64,000 nucleotides of DNA from Polaribacter sp. HaHaR_3_91 (lineage in GTDB: Bacteria > Bacteroidota > Bacteroidia > Flavobacteriales > Flavobacteriaceae): positions 2,018,001 to 2,082,000 of the forward strand of contig NZ_CP058986.1 in NCBI RefSeq assembly GCF_019278525.1, read 5' to 3'. The notes under the pieces were generated by a model. It ran no database searches, had not been told where the DNA came from, and worked only from the letters and a program-made list of their open reading frames with translations. Position numbers and translations under genes: made by a program. Numbering within the stretch: the stretch's first letter is position 1; each line of letters opens with the position of its first letter. Shown piece after piece: positions 24,037 to 33,630 of this stretch.

Positions 24037-24112
24037 TAAAATTTAACTAATGAGATTTCACGTAAAGCTATCTTAAGTTTAATAGAGTCATAGAAATATT
24101 TATTTCTTTTAA

Positions 24113-24143
24113 CAAAAAAAGCCTCACATTTCTGTGAGGCTTT
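24113..24143 (-). terminator. Rho-independent terminator of ompH/skp
   Basis: An 11-bp stem AAAGCCTCACA/TGTGAGGCTTT is followed on the minus strand by a U-run (seven T), 25 bases past the stop. Confidence 0.9.
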
Positions 24144-24168
24144 ATAGTAAATATTTTGAGAGAAAAAT

Positions 24169-24690
24169 TTATTTCCCTTCTGCAACAGGAATTGCAATTC
24201 CTAAGTTTTTTAAGACTAATTCTGTAATATCAAATTTAGTATCAATGTAAGCAAATTCGTTACCAGTCATGGTTAAAATTTGAGTGTACCCTTCAGCTTT
24301 AGCTACAGTAGCAATAGCATTACTTAATTTTTTATATAAAGGTCTCATTAATTCGTCTTGCTTTAATTGCATTAATTGGTTTCCGTTTTGCTGGTATTTT
24401 TTAATATCAGCTTCCATTTCTGCTAATTCTTTGTATTCAGCTTGTTTTGCTAATTCTCCAAGCGTTTTTTCATTCTTTTTAAAAGCTTCTATTTTAGCTT
24501 TATAAGTTTCTACTTTTATGGTAAAAGAAGAATCTAATTTTGCTCCGTAATTTTGAGATCTTTCTGATACAATTTTTGTTTCAGGCATTAGGTTAATAAT
24601 ATATTCACTATCTACTGTACCTACTTTAGATTGTGCAATAGAAATAGAACTAATTAAAGCAAAGGCAATACATATAATTTTTGATTTCAT
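24169..24690 (-). CDS. OmpH/Skp-family periplasmic chaperone
   Basis: The 173-residue protein has a signal peptide (cleavage after SIAQ) and the Skp pattern: KVGTVDSEYIINLMPE, then a long charged coiled-coil (residues ~45-115, TYKAKIEAFKKNEKTLGELAKQAEYKELAEMEAD), then a beta cap with KAEGYTQILTMTGNEFAYID. Skp-like trimers hold unfolded outer-membrane proteins in the periplasm. It lies 57 bases after miaA and probably ends that operon. Confidence 0.9.
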   Translation of the reverse strand: MKSKIICIAFALISSISIAQSKVGTVDSEYIINLMPETKIVSERSQNYGAKLDSSFTIKVETYKAKIEAFKKNEKTLGELAKQAEYKELAEMEADIKKYQQNGNQLMQLKQDELMRPLYKKLSNAIATVAKAEGYTQILTMTGNEFAYIDTKFDITELVLKNLGIAIPVAEGK

Positions 24691-24747
24691 GTTATTTTGA
24701 TTTTTTTGTGCAACAAAGATATAAAAGCGAATGAATTACAAAAGTTT

Positions 24748-25671
24748 TTACGGTTTTGATATGTTAATTTTATCAGAAATTTTAGCAATAATAGTGTTTA
24801 TGTCTGTTTGATAATCAAACCACAAGGTTGTTTTATCTCTTTTAAACCAAGTGCCTTGTCGTTTTGCAAACCTTCGGGTATTTTTCTTAATTTCTGAAAT
24901 GGCAAATTCTTTGGTAAAATCACCATCAAAATAAGAGAACAATTCTCTATAGCCAACCGTTTGTAATGCGTTTAGACTTTTATGTGGATATAAGTTTTTA
25001 GCTTCTTCTAGCAAGCCGTTTTCTATCATGATATCTACGCGCATATTAATACGATTATAAATAATTTCTCTGTCTGCGTCTAAACCTATTTTAATGGAAG
25101 TAAAATTTCTAGGTGCTTTGGGCTTGTTTTTAAAAGTGGAGTAGGGAATGCCAGAACCAATACAAACTTCTAAGGCTCTCATCACCCGTTTAGGGTTTTG
25201 TAATTCAATTACATTGTAAGTTTCTGGGTCTAATTCTTTTAATTGTTCTTGCAATACTGCTACACCTTCTTTTTCTAATTTAAGAGTTAAGGCTTCTCTT
25301 ATTTTAGAATCTACTTCAGGGAAATAATCCAATCCTTTTAAAACGGCATCTACATACAAACCAGAACCACCAACCATAATCTGAATTGGGTTTTCTTTAA
25401 AAAGGTCGTTTAATTTTGCAAGGGCGTCTCTTTCAAAAGAGCCTACATTATAATCTTCAAAAATACTTCTGTTTTGTATAAAGTGATGTTCTGCAGCTGC
25501 CAATTCATCTGCATCTGGTACTGCTGTACCAATGGTCATTTCTTTATAAAACTGTCTAGAATCGCAAGAAATTATAGCACTTTTAAAATGATTTGCTAAT
25601 TGAATGCTTAAGGCTGTTTTACCAATTGCAGTAGGACCAACAATGGTAATTAAATAATTATTAGAAGTCAT
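24748..25671 (-). CDS. miaA: tRNA dimethylallyltransferase MiaA
   Basis: MiaA transfers the dimethylallyl group to N6 of A37 in tRNAs reading UNN codons. The 307-residue product has the P-loop GPTAIGKTALS (residues ~12-22), SCDSRQFYKEMTIGTA, GGSGLYVDAVLKGL, the NPKRVMRALEV motif and AKRQGTWFKRD near the C-terminus. It begins immediately after the stop of the ion-channel gene, so translation is likely coupled. miaE in this window acts later in the same A37 pathway. Confidence 0.96.
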   Translation of the reverse strand: MTSNNYLITIVGPTAIGKTALSIQLANHFKSAIISCDSRQFYKEMTIGTAVPDADELAAAEHHFIQNRSIFEDYNVGSFERDALAKLNDLFKENPIQIMVGGSGLYVDAVLKGLDYFPEVDSKIREALTLKLEKEGVAVLQEQLKELDPETYNVIELQNPKRVMRALEVCIGSGIPYSTFKNKPKAPRNFTSIKIGLDADREIIYNRINMRVDIMIENGLLEEAKNLYPHKSLNALQTVGYRELFSYFDGDFTKEFAISEIKKNTRRFAKRQGTWFKRDKTTLWFDYQTDINTIIAKISDKINISKP

Positions 25672-26499
25672 TTAGTTTAATTTACTACTACAGTTATAAC
25701 AAAATTGAGCACCATCTTTATGGTTTTCTTTTGAGCAATTTGGGCAAGCTTGTGTATTTGTATCTACGCTATTATTTGCGCTTTTTGTCATTTCTGCTGT
25801 AACAATTCCTGTAGGAATGGCTATAATACCGTATCCTAATATCATAATAATACTTGCAAGAAACTGACCAAAAGGCGTGTGTGGAGCAATGTCTCCATAA
25901 CCTACAGTTGTTAAGGTAACTATTGCCCAATAAACACTTGTGGGTATGCTTGTAAATCCGTTTTCGGGACCTTCTATCATGTACATAATTGTACCTAAAA
26001 TAACACATAGTATCACTACAAAATATAAGAAGACCGAAATTTTGGTTCTACTCATTTTTAAAGCGATTAATAATCTGTTAGAAGCACCAACATATCTCGC
26101 TAGTTTTAATATTCTAAATACTCTTAACAGTCGTAAAGCTCTTAAAGCCGCTAAATGATGAGAGCCCACTAAAAATAATGAAAGGTATTTTGGAATGGTA
26201 GAAAGTAGGTCTATAATACCATAGAAACTAAAGATATACTTAAAAGGTTTATTTATGGAGATAATTCTTAATATATATTCAATTGAAAAAAGGATGGTAA
26301 TAACCCACTCAGCTATGTTTAAAAAAGTGTGATACCTTGTGTCGAAGCTTTCAATACTTTCTAGCATCACTAATAAAATACTAGCAAGAATGGCTATTAA
26401 TAAGACAACATCAAATAATTTACCAGCTTTTGTGTCGGCTTCATAAATAATTTCATGAATACGGTGTTTCCAAGAAGTGTTTTTATCGTTATTCTTCAA
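25672..26499 (-). CDS. Voltage-gated-type K+ channel with C-terminal zinc ribbon
   Basis: The 275-residue protein has six helices in the voltage-gated channel layout. An S4-like helix carries arginines (LAALRALRLLRVFRILKLAR, about 115-134). The pore loop has TLTTVGYGDIAP, the K+ selectivity filter, and is followed by S6. The cytoplasmic tail ends in C-P-N-C ... C-Y-N-C, a double-CxxC zinc ribbon. It abuts miaA. The ribbon may tether or sense a ligand; that is speculation. Confidence 0.88.
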   Translation of the reverse strand: MKNNDKNTSWKHRIHEIIYEADTKAGKLFDVVLLIAILASILLVMLESIESFDTRYHTFLNIAEWVITILFSIEYILRIISINKPFKYIFSFYGIIDLLSTIPKYLSLFLVGSHHLAALRALRLLRVFRILKLARYVGASNRLLIALKMSRTKISVFLYFVVILCVILGTIMYMIEGPENGFTSIPTSVYWAIVTLTTVGYGDIAPHTPFGQFLASIIMILGYGIIAIPTGIVTAEMTKSANNSVDTNTQACPNCSKENHKDGAQFCYNCSSKLN

Positions 26500-26919
26500 A
26501 TTTTATATAGATTTCTTTTACAATACTACACTTATTTTAATAATGTAGTATTTTTTCAACTGTTTTCTCTCTGTTTACAAAGGATTTCAAAAATAATTAA
26601 AATAAAACATCTTTTGTTAAAAGCGTGACAATCTTTTCGTCCTATATATTTAGAAACTTCTTTGAAGATTTCAAAATTTACAAGCAACATCTATTTAAGG
26701 GAGTGGATTTATACCAATTTGGTTGATTGTTATAGACATGCAAGTAGCATTTAAGGCCCTTAGAAAGCCTATTTAAATGCACTTGCCTTAAATGAAAATG
26801 AATGGATTTTTTTAAGAAGCCAAAAATTAAAAACTAAATTAATAAGTGCTATATAAGAGTTAGGTCCTTTAACAGAAATTAACATAAAAAATATATAAAT
26901 TCGCGAAAATTTTAAAAAT
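26500..26919. other. Divergent intergenic region without genes (420 bases)
   Basis: AT-rich DNA separates the channel gene and the TonB receptor gene. No gene or tRNA is seen. The last 60 bases include TAAATTCG, a weak match to the -7 box, before the receptor ATG. Confidence 0.35.
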
Positions 26920-29151
26920 ATGAAGAACAAATTACTACTATTTTTTGTGATAACAGGCTGTTTACATTCTTACGGTCAGCAGTTAAAAGGGATTGTTTTA
27001 AATCCGCTAAATGAACCTTTAGAAAACGTTTATATAATCAACCAAGATTCTAATTTACATACACATACAAATGAAGCTGGAAGTTTTATTCTTGAAAAAA
27101 CAACTGTAAATAATATATTACAGATAAGTATTTTAGGTTTTGGTACAAAGACATTAAAAGTAACTGAACAAGATTTAAAAAACGGAATTACCATAAACCT
27201 AGAAACAAAAATTTTTCAATTAGAAGAATTGGTATTGCGTAAAGAAATAAATGCGTTACAAACCTTAACAAATATAGATGTACAAGTAAATCCAGTAAAT
27301 AATTCTCAAGAAATTTTAAGAAAAGTTCCTGGTTTATTTATAGGTCAGCATGCTGGAGGAGGAAAAGCAGAACAAATATTTTTAAGAGGTTTTGATATAG
27401 ATCACGGAACAGATATTGCGCTTTCTATAGACGGCATGCCAATAAACATGGTTTCTCATGCACACGGACAAGGATATTCTGATTTGCATTTTGTAATACC
27501 AGAAACCATACAAAAAATAGATTTTGGAAAAGGACCTTATTATGCAAATCAAGGAGATTTTAATACTGCTGGTTATGTAAATTTTGATACAAAAACAGCT
27601 ATTGATAAAAGTATGATATCTGTTGGTTATGGAGATTTTAATTCTTTAAGAACCGTTGGTATGTTTAATTTATTAGAAAACTCTAAAAACAACGATGCGT
27701 ATGTTGCTGTAGAATATATAGAGTTTGATGGTGCTTATGAATCTCCGCAAAACTTTAATAGATTAAATCTTTTTGCAAAATACAATACGTTTTTAAACGG
27801 AAGAGATAAGTTAACACTAACAGCTTCTCACTTTACAAGTTCTTGGGATGCTTCTGGTCAAGTACCCGTTAGAGCTGTAGAAAGCGGATTGATAAATCGT
27901 TTTGGTTCTATTGATGATACAGAAGGTGGTTCTACTTCTAGATCTAATTTAAATGCGCAATTACAAAAGACATTAGATAATGGTGCTATTTTAGAAGCAA
28001 ACACATTTTATTCTAAATATGATTTTGAACTGTATTCTAACTTTACTTTCTTTTTAGAGGATGCTGTAAACGGAGATCAAATTAAACAATTTGAGGATAG
28101 AAGTATCTACGGAATGAATGCCAAGATCATTAGTACTAAAGAGTATGGAAATGTAGAGGCGAAGTTTACAAAAGGGATGGGTTTGCGTTACGATTTAATT
28201 TCTGATAACGAATTATCGCACACAAAAAACAGAAGCGAATTGTTAAATAACATTCAATTAGGAGATGTAAAACAAAGCAATTTATATGCGTTTTTTAACT
28301 CAGAATTTGAGATTGGAAAATTTAAAATAGCACCTTCTGTTCGTTTAGATTATTTTAAGTTTTTATACAATGATGCTTTAAGTACAACGTATGAAACATT
28401 GAGTAAAACAAAAGCAATTGTAAATCCTAAATTGAACTTTTTATACACGCAGAATGATAATTTACAATGGTTTTTAAAATCAGGAATTGGTTTTCATTCT
28501 AACGATGCAAGAGTTGTTTTACAAGAAAATGCAGATAAAGTTTTGCCAAGAGCATACGGAGCAGACCTAGGAAATATCTGGAAACCTACTAAAAATTTAG
28601 TGGTAAATACGGCTGCTTGGTATTTGTTTTCTGAAGAAGAATTTGTGTATGTTGGTGATGCTGGTATTGTTGAACCATCTGGAGAATCTGAGCGTTTTGG
28701 ATTGGATGTAGGAATCCGTTACCAATTAACAGATCATATTTATTTTGATACAGATGCAACAGTTACACATGCAAGAAGTTTAGAAGCAGAAGACGGAGAA
28801 GATTACATTCCGTTAGCACCAAGTTTTACAATGGCAGGTGGTTTGTCTTTTACTGATTTAGGGAAGTTTTCTGGTGGATTGCGTTACCGTTATTTAGCCG
28901 ATAGAGCAGCAAATGAGGATAACACTATTACTGCAGAAGGATATGTAGTAAGTGATTTTAACATTAATTATAAAGTGAATCAAGATGTTACTTTTGGTGT
29001 TGCTTTAGAAAATATTTTTGATGTTGAGTGGAATGAAACTCAGTTTGCAACAGAAAGCAGGTTACAAAATGAAACAGATGCTGTAGAAGAAATTCATTTT
29101 ACACCAGGAACACCGTTTTTTGCCAAAGCAACCATAACGTATACGTTTTAA
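26920..29151 (+). CDS. TonB-dependent outer-membrane receptor
   Basis: The 743-residue protein has a signal peptide (cleavage near SYGQ), then a carboxypeptidase-regulatory-like beta domain (residues ~20-95, LKGIVLNPLNEPLENVYI). The plug follows (~105-220: QEILRKVPGLFIGQHAGGGKAEQIFLRGFDIDHGTDI, then SIDGMPINMVSHAHGQGY), and a ~22-strand barrel ends in the aromatic TITYTF. It imports an unknown ligand, possibly a siderophore or metal complex. No SusD is adjacent; a convergent esterase gene follows and might process the ligand. Confidence 0.9.
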   Translation: MKNKLLLFFVITGCLHSYGQQLKGIVLNPLNEPLENVYIINQDSNLHTHTNEAGSFILEKTTVNNILQISILGFGTKTLKVTEQDLKNGITINLETKIFQLEELVLRKEINALQTLTNIDVQVNPVNNSQEILRKVPGLFIGQHAGGGKAEQIFLRGFDIDHGTDIALSIDGMPINMVSHAHGQGYSDLHFVIPETIQKIDFGKGPYYANQGDFNTAGYVNFDTKTAIDKSMISVGYGDFNSLRTVGMFNLLENSKNNDAYVAVEYIEFDGAYESPQNFNRLNLFAKYNTFLNGRDKLTLTASHFTSSWDASGQVPVRAVESGLINRFGSIDDTEGGSTSRSNLNAQLQKTLDNGAILEANTFYSKYDFELYSNFTFFLEDAVNGDQIKQFEDRSIYGMNAKIISTKEYGNVEAKFTKGMGLRYDLISDNELSHTKNRSELLNNIQLGDVKQSNLYAFFNSEFEIGKFKIAPSVRLDYFKFLYNDALSTTYETLSKTKAIVNPKLNFLYTQNDNLQWFLKSGIGFHSNDARVVLQENADKVLPRAYGADLGNIWKPTKNLVVNTAAWYLFSEEEFVYVGDAGIVEPSGESERFGLDVGIRYQLTDHIYFDTDATVTHARSLEAEDGEDYIPLAPSFTMAGGLSFTDLGKFSGGLRYRYLADRAANEDNTITAEGYVVSDFNINYKVNQDVTFGVALENIFDVEWNETQFATESRLQNETDAVEEIHFTPGTPFFAKATITYTF

Positions 29152-29246
29152 TTGAAAGAAATTTATAAAGGTTTTTTCTTGTATTTATAAGAGAAACTAG
29201 TACTTCCGCGAAAGCGAAAATTAATAAGTTAATTTTTAGTTTGATG

Positions 29247-29282
29247 AAATGTCTATTACAGCAATGTGATAGACATTTTTTG
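29247..29282 (+). terminator. Terminator after the TonB-dependent receptor
   Basis: The nine-base arms AATGTCTAT/ATAGACATT with a 12-base loop are followed by T5. It lies 96 bases past the stop. Confidence 0.75.
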
Positions 29283-29315
29283 TTGTTTGTAATAAATACT
29301 AATTATGTTGTTTAT

Positions 29316-30122
29316 TTAGTTGTTTAACGCCCAGATTAATGCTTTTTCTTTGGTAGCTCTAAAAATGGTATTGTGTTGCTCGTTTGGTTCGTCTGAATAT
29401 TTCCAAATTAAGTTCTTATCAGGTTGTTTTAATTTGTTGTTTAATGTTTTAGTATGTTTAGAAATATCAACAGCATCAGAACCAGCAAACCATAGTTTTT
29501 TTTTGTTATTATAATTGTCTTTAGATAAGTTCTCAAAATTATTCACCAAGTAGCTTTCATTAAACCATAAAGAAGGATCTATTGCTATATAGTCATCAAA
29601 CATGTTGTTGTCTAAAAGGAAGGTCTCAACCACAAATAATCCTGCTAAAGATTCACCAATAATAGCTTTTTTAGTAGCTGTTCTATATTTTTTATCAATT
29701 GCTGTAAATAATTCATTTTTAATAAAATTTCTAAAGTTGTTTGCACCACCAGCATTTGGTATATAACTTAAATCATATTCAATATTTGTGGGGCCACATA
29801 AATCTCTTCCACGTTTGGTGTTTTCTATTCCTACTAAAATATAAGGAGGTATTTTGTTTGCTTTAATTAATTTAGCTAATGTATTTGCTACATGCGGAAA
29901 ATCTTCTTTAATTCCGCCGTCAGGCATATACAAAACAGGTAAGCTATCTAATGTTTGGTTGTAATTTGGTGGCGTCCAAATATTAATGATTCGGTCTTCA
30001 TTTACAAATTTAGAAGCAATCGTTAAACTATCATGTTTAGGAACTGTATCATTGTAAACAATACCTTTTTTACATCCGATTGTAATTGTTACAAGTAAAA
30101 AGTAGAAGATTATATTTCTCAT
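29316..30122 (-). CDS. Esterase D-like alpha/beta hydrolase, lipoprotein
   Basis: The 268-residue protein has a lipobox TIGC (Cys17) and a PF00756-type hydrolase domain: RIINIWTPPNYNQTLDSLPVLYMPDGG, an oxyanion region ILVGIENTKRGRD, nucleophile GESLAG (Ser about 159), DPSLWF, and a late HN (EQHNTIF) for the catalytic His. This family includes IroE/Fes-like siderophore esterases and acyl esterases. It is convergent with the TonB receptor gene; whether they share a substrate is inference. Confidence 0.85.
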   Translation of the reverse strand: MRNIIFYFLLVTITIGCKKGIVYNDTVPKHDSLTIASKFVNEDRIINIWTPPNYNQTLDSLPVLYMPDGGIKEDFPHVANTLAKLIKANKIPPYILVGIENTKRGRDLCGPTNIEYDLSYIPNAGGANNFRNFIKNELFTAIDKKYRTATKKAIIGESLAGLFVVETFLLDNNMFDDYIAIDPSLWFNESYLVNNFENLSKDNYNNKKKLWFAGSDAVDISKHTKTLNNKLKQPDKNLIWKYSDEPNEQHNTIFRATKEKALIWALNN

Positions 30123-30456
30123 TTATAGGATTTTTTTATGGGGTGAAGGTGTTTTTAGGTGTAAAACGATTCTTTAGCTAATATAGTTTTTTTTATAACA
30201 AATATTGTAACAGCTATTTATCAGTGTGTTATGATATTTAAAAGTGTCATCTTTTCAATAGCACTTACCTCTTAAAAATAAATTGAGAATTATGCAAATT
30301 TAATTGTTTAAAAAAAAACTTAAATATTGCTAAAATCGTTTATTTTATAGGATAATTTTTAATTATTCAATAATAAAGATTTCTTATTTTATTGATATTG
30401 TAATTTTATAGATTTTCGTTATTTTTGATTTATTACTAATATTAATTTTTTTTCTT
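30123..30456. other. Gene-free interval (334 bases)
   Basis: Very AT-rich DNA lies between the esterase gene and the small secreted protein gene. I see no ORF, repeat or clear promoter box. Confidence 0.3.
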
Positions 30457-30816
30457 ATGAAGTATAACCTATTATTCAGTTTTTTATTCGTTTTTTTATC
30501 AAGTATTATGTATTCTCAAAATTCTAATTCAGACATCAAAATAGGAGATGTTTTTGTTGTTGGAGAGGTGAGTAATAATAATTATGAGCATATAGATTTT
30601 CCTAGAGCAAACTTTATTATAAAAAAAGGTGGGCTTGCAAATTACAAAAATGTAAAAGGAGAAAAAGTTCAAATTAAATCAATCAAAGAGAAAAAAAATG
30701 GAAATCTAGTAGCAACAATTGAGTTAGCTTCTAAAAAGAAATTTTTTAATAGTCATAAATACGTTAAAGTAAATATTAATGAAGCAATTTTAAAAAAAGA
30801 GCTATTAAGAAATTAA
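30457..30816 (+). CDS. Small secreted hypothetical protein
   Basis: The 119-residue protein has a signal peptide (cleavage near MYSQ) and a lysine-rich mature part with a SH3-like strand pattern (DIKIGDVFVVGEV, FIIKKGGLANY, KVQIKSIKEKKNGNLVATIEL). The family is not recognised. It is monocistronic, with its own terminator. Confidence 0.6.
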   Translation: MKYNLLFSFLFVFLSSIMYSQNSNSDIKIGDVFVVGEVSNNNYEHIDFPRANFIIKKGGLANYKNVKGEKVQIKSIKEKKNGNLVATIELASKKKFFNSHKYVKVNINEAILKKELLRN

Positions 30817-30839
30817 TAGTATTCTTTTTTCTTTAGTTT

Positions 30840-30869
30840 GGGCTTTCTATTTAGGAAGCCTTTTTTTTT
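30840..30869 (+). terminator. Terminator of the small secreted protein gene
   Basis: The seven-bp stem GGCTTTC/GGAAGCC (one G-T pair) is followed by T9. Confidence 0.85.
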
Positions 30870-30963
30870 GTTTAAGATTTAAAAAAAGAAGTCTAGAAGT
30901 AGGTAAATACATGCTCTTTATTTAATTCTACTTATTATATTTTTTTAGTGATTAAATTTATTA

Positions 30964-31070
30964 TTGTCAGTTCGAGCTTAGTCGAGAACTATTAGACTAT
31001 TAAATAGGTATCTACTGAGTTCAACCAGACATATCAGTTATTTTTAAACTAAATTCTATGCAGTTAATTA
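30964..31070. repeat. Dispersed intergenic repeat, copy 2
   Basis: Contains GTCGAGAACTATTAGAC, TAAATAGGT, GTTCAACCAGAC and ACTAAATTCTATGCAGTTAA. It aligns along its length with 8120-8230, and its first half aligns with 59371-59460. Confidence 0.55.
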
Positions 31071-31123
31071 TATTCCTTCTAAAGAATTCATTTAATAGGA
31101 GGGATGCTTTAGTTTATACGTTA

Positions 31124-31864
31124 TTAGGCTTTCTTTTTTTGATAATATTTTCGCCTCGTTTTTATAACTTTATACCTAAAATCATCAAAGAATAAGCTTG
31201 CTAATAAAAACAGTGCAGCTAGAATTAAAGTGTTTAATTTTAAATCTAATTTAGAATAGAAAAACCCACCTATTAATCCGCCTGCAAAAAAGAATAGAAT
31301 AATGTAAACACGAAGTTTGATATTAGATTTCAGTAATTTTTTTTGTGGTGCCAATTTAGGAAAACATAATAAAGAAAGATCAATTCCTAAGTCTGTAAAT
31401 AAACCAGTTAAATGTGTCGTTCTTACTACTGCATTAGAAATTTTTGTTACAAACGAGTTTTGTAACCCCATAGCAAAAAGTAACAAACAGGTAATAAGGT
31501 TTGCGTATTCTAATTCCATAAAATTACTAACAAGCCCTATAGAAATTAAAACAAGGCATTCAATAACTGTTGGCAATACAAATACATTTAGTTTTTTGTT
31601 CTCATTGTATCTTTCTATTAGAAAGCTAGATAAAAAAGAACCAAATAAAAACGAAAAAATATAGAGGAAGTAAATCGTTCCTTTCCAAAAATCAAAATTA
31701 GCTACGTCATATATAAACAATGCAAAATGACCTGTAACATTTGTAGTTAATTGTTTGAAAGCTAAAAAACCACTCACATTTACAAAACCAGCTACAAAAG
31801 AAAGTATGGTTGCAATTCTTAAATTATGTTTTAAAGTTCTGCTTTTACCTTGATGTCTAAACAT
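31124..31864 (-). CDS. YoaK/DUF1275 family membrane protein
   Basis: The 246-residue protein has six or seven membrane helices and the DUF1275 pattern: LSFVAGFVNVSGFLAFKQLTTNVTGHFALF at the start, FAMGLQNSFVTKISNAVVRTTHLTGLFTDLGIDL in the middle, and a basic C-terminal tail (KVIKTRRKYYQKKK). Its function is unknown. It is monocistronic on the minus strand. Confidence 0.88.
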   Translation of the reverse strand: MFRHQGKSRTLKHNLRIATILSFVAGFVNVSGFLAFKQLTTNVTGHFALFIYDVANFDFWKGTIYFLYIFSFLFGSFLSSFLIERYNENKKLNVFVLPTVIECLVLISIGLVSNFMELEYANLITCLLLFAMGLQNSFVTKISNAVVRTTHLTGLFTDLGIDLSLLCFPKLAPQKKLLKSNIKLRVYIILFFFAGGLIGGFFYSKLDLKLNTLILAALFLLASLFFDDFRYKVIKTRRKYYQKKKA

Positions 31865-32172
31865 TTGTTTTCGTTTATCCTGTACTCATAAAAGACTTGT
31901 AATATTAATACATATTCGGATGTATTAAAAATCTATAAAGTTCAGAATTATAAAGTAGTGGGCAAAGTTAGTTTTTTTAGATGATTATACTTTTAAATGT
32001 CCTTTAATTTATTGAATAAGGTTATTTAAAGGTAGTAAAATTTATCAAGCTGTATTTCTTTTAGTTTGATAATATTATTGACTTTCAGTAGATTAGATAC
32101 GGAGTAAAGTTCAGTATGAAAAAAATATTTTTAATCAATAAAATTGTAAAAAAAATGATGATTATAATAAAC
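31865..32172. other. Gene-free interval (308 bases)
   Basis: The sequence is AT-rich. A 25-codon reading at about 32116 is not convincing because it is low complexity and runs into the anti-sigma gene. Confidence 0.3.
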
Positions 32173-32955
32173 CTAAGAAGCTACTGCTCCTAAAGTATAC
32201 AGTTGCTCTAAATTAGGAGATGCACTACCACCTGCAGGTTCTAAAGTAATACCAAATGCTTCAGATTCGTTGGCATTTTCTATGGTAAATATTTTATTTG
32301 TATCTGCCATAAAAGTGTCTATTGTACCTAAACTTGTAGGCGTTAAAGGACTTAATTTTAAAGACCAAACTTGGTATACCTTTCCTTTTGGAGGTGTTGG
32401 TAATCCTTTAGCATCTAAGTAAATACTCTTTGTTTTTTTATCCCAATATACCTTTGCATAAGATGTTGGAGATACTTTTTGACCCGCCAGAGGCACAGAA
32501 ACAATGTCTTTATCTCTAAAGATATCAATTAATTTTTCTGCTTCTGCTAAGCTGTTAGAAGCTTTGTCTATTTGTTCTTCTAATTGTTGTTTTTCTGTAG
32601 CAACCTGATCTTTAAGTTGCTTGTTTTGTGTAAGTGTCCAGATAAGTACACTTCCTATTAATAAAGAAGCAGCCCAACCACTATATTGTAACCAATTTGT
32701 TTTCGGTTTTGTAATAGAGATTACTTTTGTTTCTTCAACTTTTAATTGATTTTTTATTTCTGAAAATGAATATGGAGCATCTTTTTTAGCAGCGGCTGTT
32801 AATTTTGCAATTGCTTTTTCTATGGATACAACTTCGGCCAATACTTCTGGATATTCTTTAATTTTAGCATGCACTTCCTCGTTTTCCTTTTCAGAAAGCG
32901 AGCCTGCAACATACAGTTCTAAAATTCCAGATGTTATGTATTCTTTTATATTCAT
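32173..32955 (-). CDS. Transmembrane anti-sigma factor (RskA-like)
   Basis: The 260-residue protein has an N-terminal cytoplasmic part (residues ~1-85, KEYITSGILELYVAGSLSEKENEEV), one membrane helix (~88-107), a periplasmic coiled-coil (KQLKDQVATEKQQLEEQIDKA) and an RskA-type C-terminal beta domain (KVYWDKKTKSIYLDAKGLPTPPKGKVYQVWSL). Its start lies three bases after the stop of the ECF sigma gene, so it is the cognate anti-sigma. Regulated proteolysis is typical of the family; none of the proteases is here. Confidence 0.88.
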   Translation of the reverse strand: MNIKEYITSGILELYVAGSLSEKENEEVHAKIKEYPEVLAEVVSIEKAIAKLTAAAKKDAPYSFSEIKNQLKVEETKVISITKPKTNWLQYSGWAASLLIGSVLIWTLTQNKQLKDQVATEKQQLEEQIDKASNSLAEAEKLIDIFRDKDIVSVPLAGQKVSPTSYAKVYWDKKTKSIYLDAKGLPTPPKGKVYQVWSLKLSPLTPTSLGTIDTFMADTNKIFTIENANESEAFGITLEPAGGSASPNLEQLYTLGAVAS

Positions 32956-32958
32956 TAT

Positions 32959-33489
32959 TTAAACTCCAAGCATGGTGCGTAATTCGCCTATGCAATTTCT
33001 ATTTCTTGTTTTTATGGTGCCAATTGGCATTTCTAATTCTTCAGAGGCTTCTTTTTGTGTAAACCCTTTAAAATATAATAATTCAATTACTGCTTTACAT
33101 TTGTCTCCTAATTTGGTAACAAATTCTTTTAAGCCAATTGTATCAGTAGCAGTATCTAAACTATCACTGGTTTCTAATATATCTACGAAAAAATCTGAGT
33201 TATGGTTTTGTTTAGACTGTTTAAATTTTTTAGAACGTGTATAATCGATAGCTGCATTTCTTGCTATGTTTAGTATCCACGTAAAAAAACGGCCTTTTTT
33301 TGCAGAATAAGAATCTGCTTTATTCCAGGCTTTTATAAAGACATCTTGCGTTATTTCTTGTGCAACATCATCATTTTTAACAATGTTATTTACAACACCA
33401 GAAATACTATCACAATACATATTGTATAGTTTTTCATAGGCTTTAACGTCCTTTTTTTGAAATTGTAAAATTAATAGCTCTAAATCCAT
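32959..33489 (-). CDS. ECF RNA polymerase sigma factor
   Basis: The 176-residue sigma factor has region 2 (AYEKLYNMYCDSISGVVNNIV, DVAQEITQDVFIKAWNKADSY, GRFFTWILNIARNAAIDYTRS) and region 4 (VTKLGDKCKAVIELLYFKGFTQKEASEELEMPIGTIKTRNR). It is the first gene of a two-gene operon with the RskA-like anti-sigma factor. Its targets cannot be assigned from this window. Confidence 0.93.
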   Translation of the reverse strand: MDLELLILQFQKKDVKAYEKLYNMYCDSISGVVNNIVKNDDVAQEITQDVFIKAWNKADSYSAKKGRFFTWILNIARNAAIDYTRSKKFKQSKQNHNSDFFVDILETSDSLDTATDTIGLKEFVTKLGDKCKAVIELLYFKGFTQKEASEELEMPIGTIKTRNRNCIGELRTMLGV

Positions 33490-33630
33490 AAAATGTATCA
33501 GCCGCTAATCTATTAAATAAAATTGATATGCAGTCATTTTAAGATAGCAATCATAAAAATAATTTGATTGTCTCGATTACTACTCTTAATTAAAAGTATT
33601 TTTGAATGTTTATGACAGATATAAAATAAA

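Noticed and set aside
23616-24112. attI site or promoter (Pc) for the array
   Set aside because: No integrase gene, no TAnnTTTG box directed into the array and no complete core were found here.
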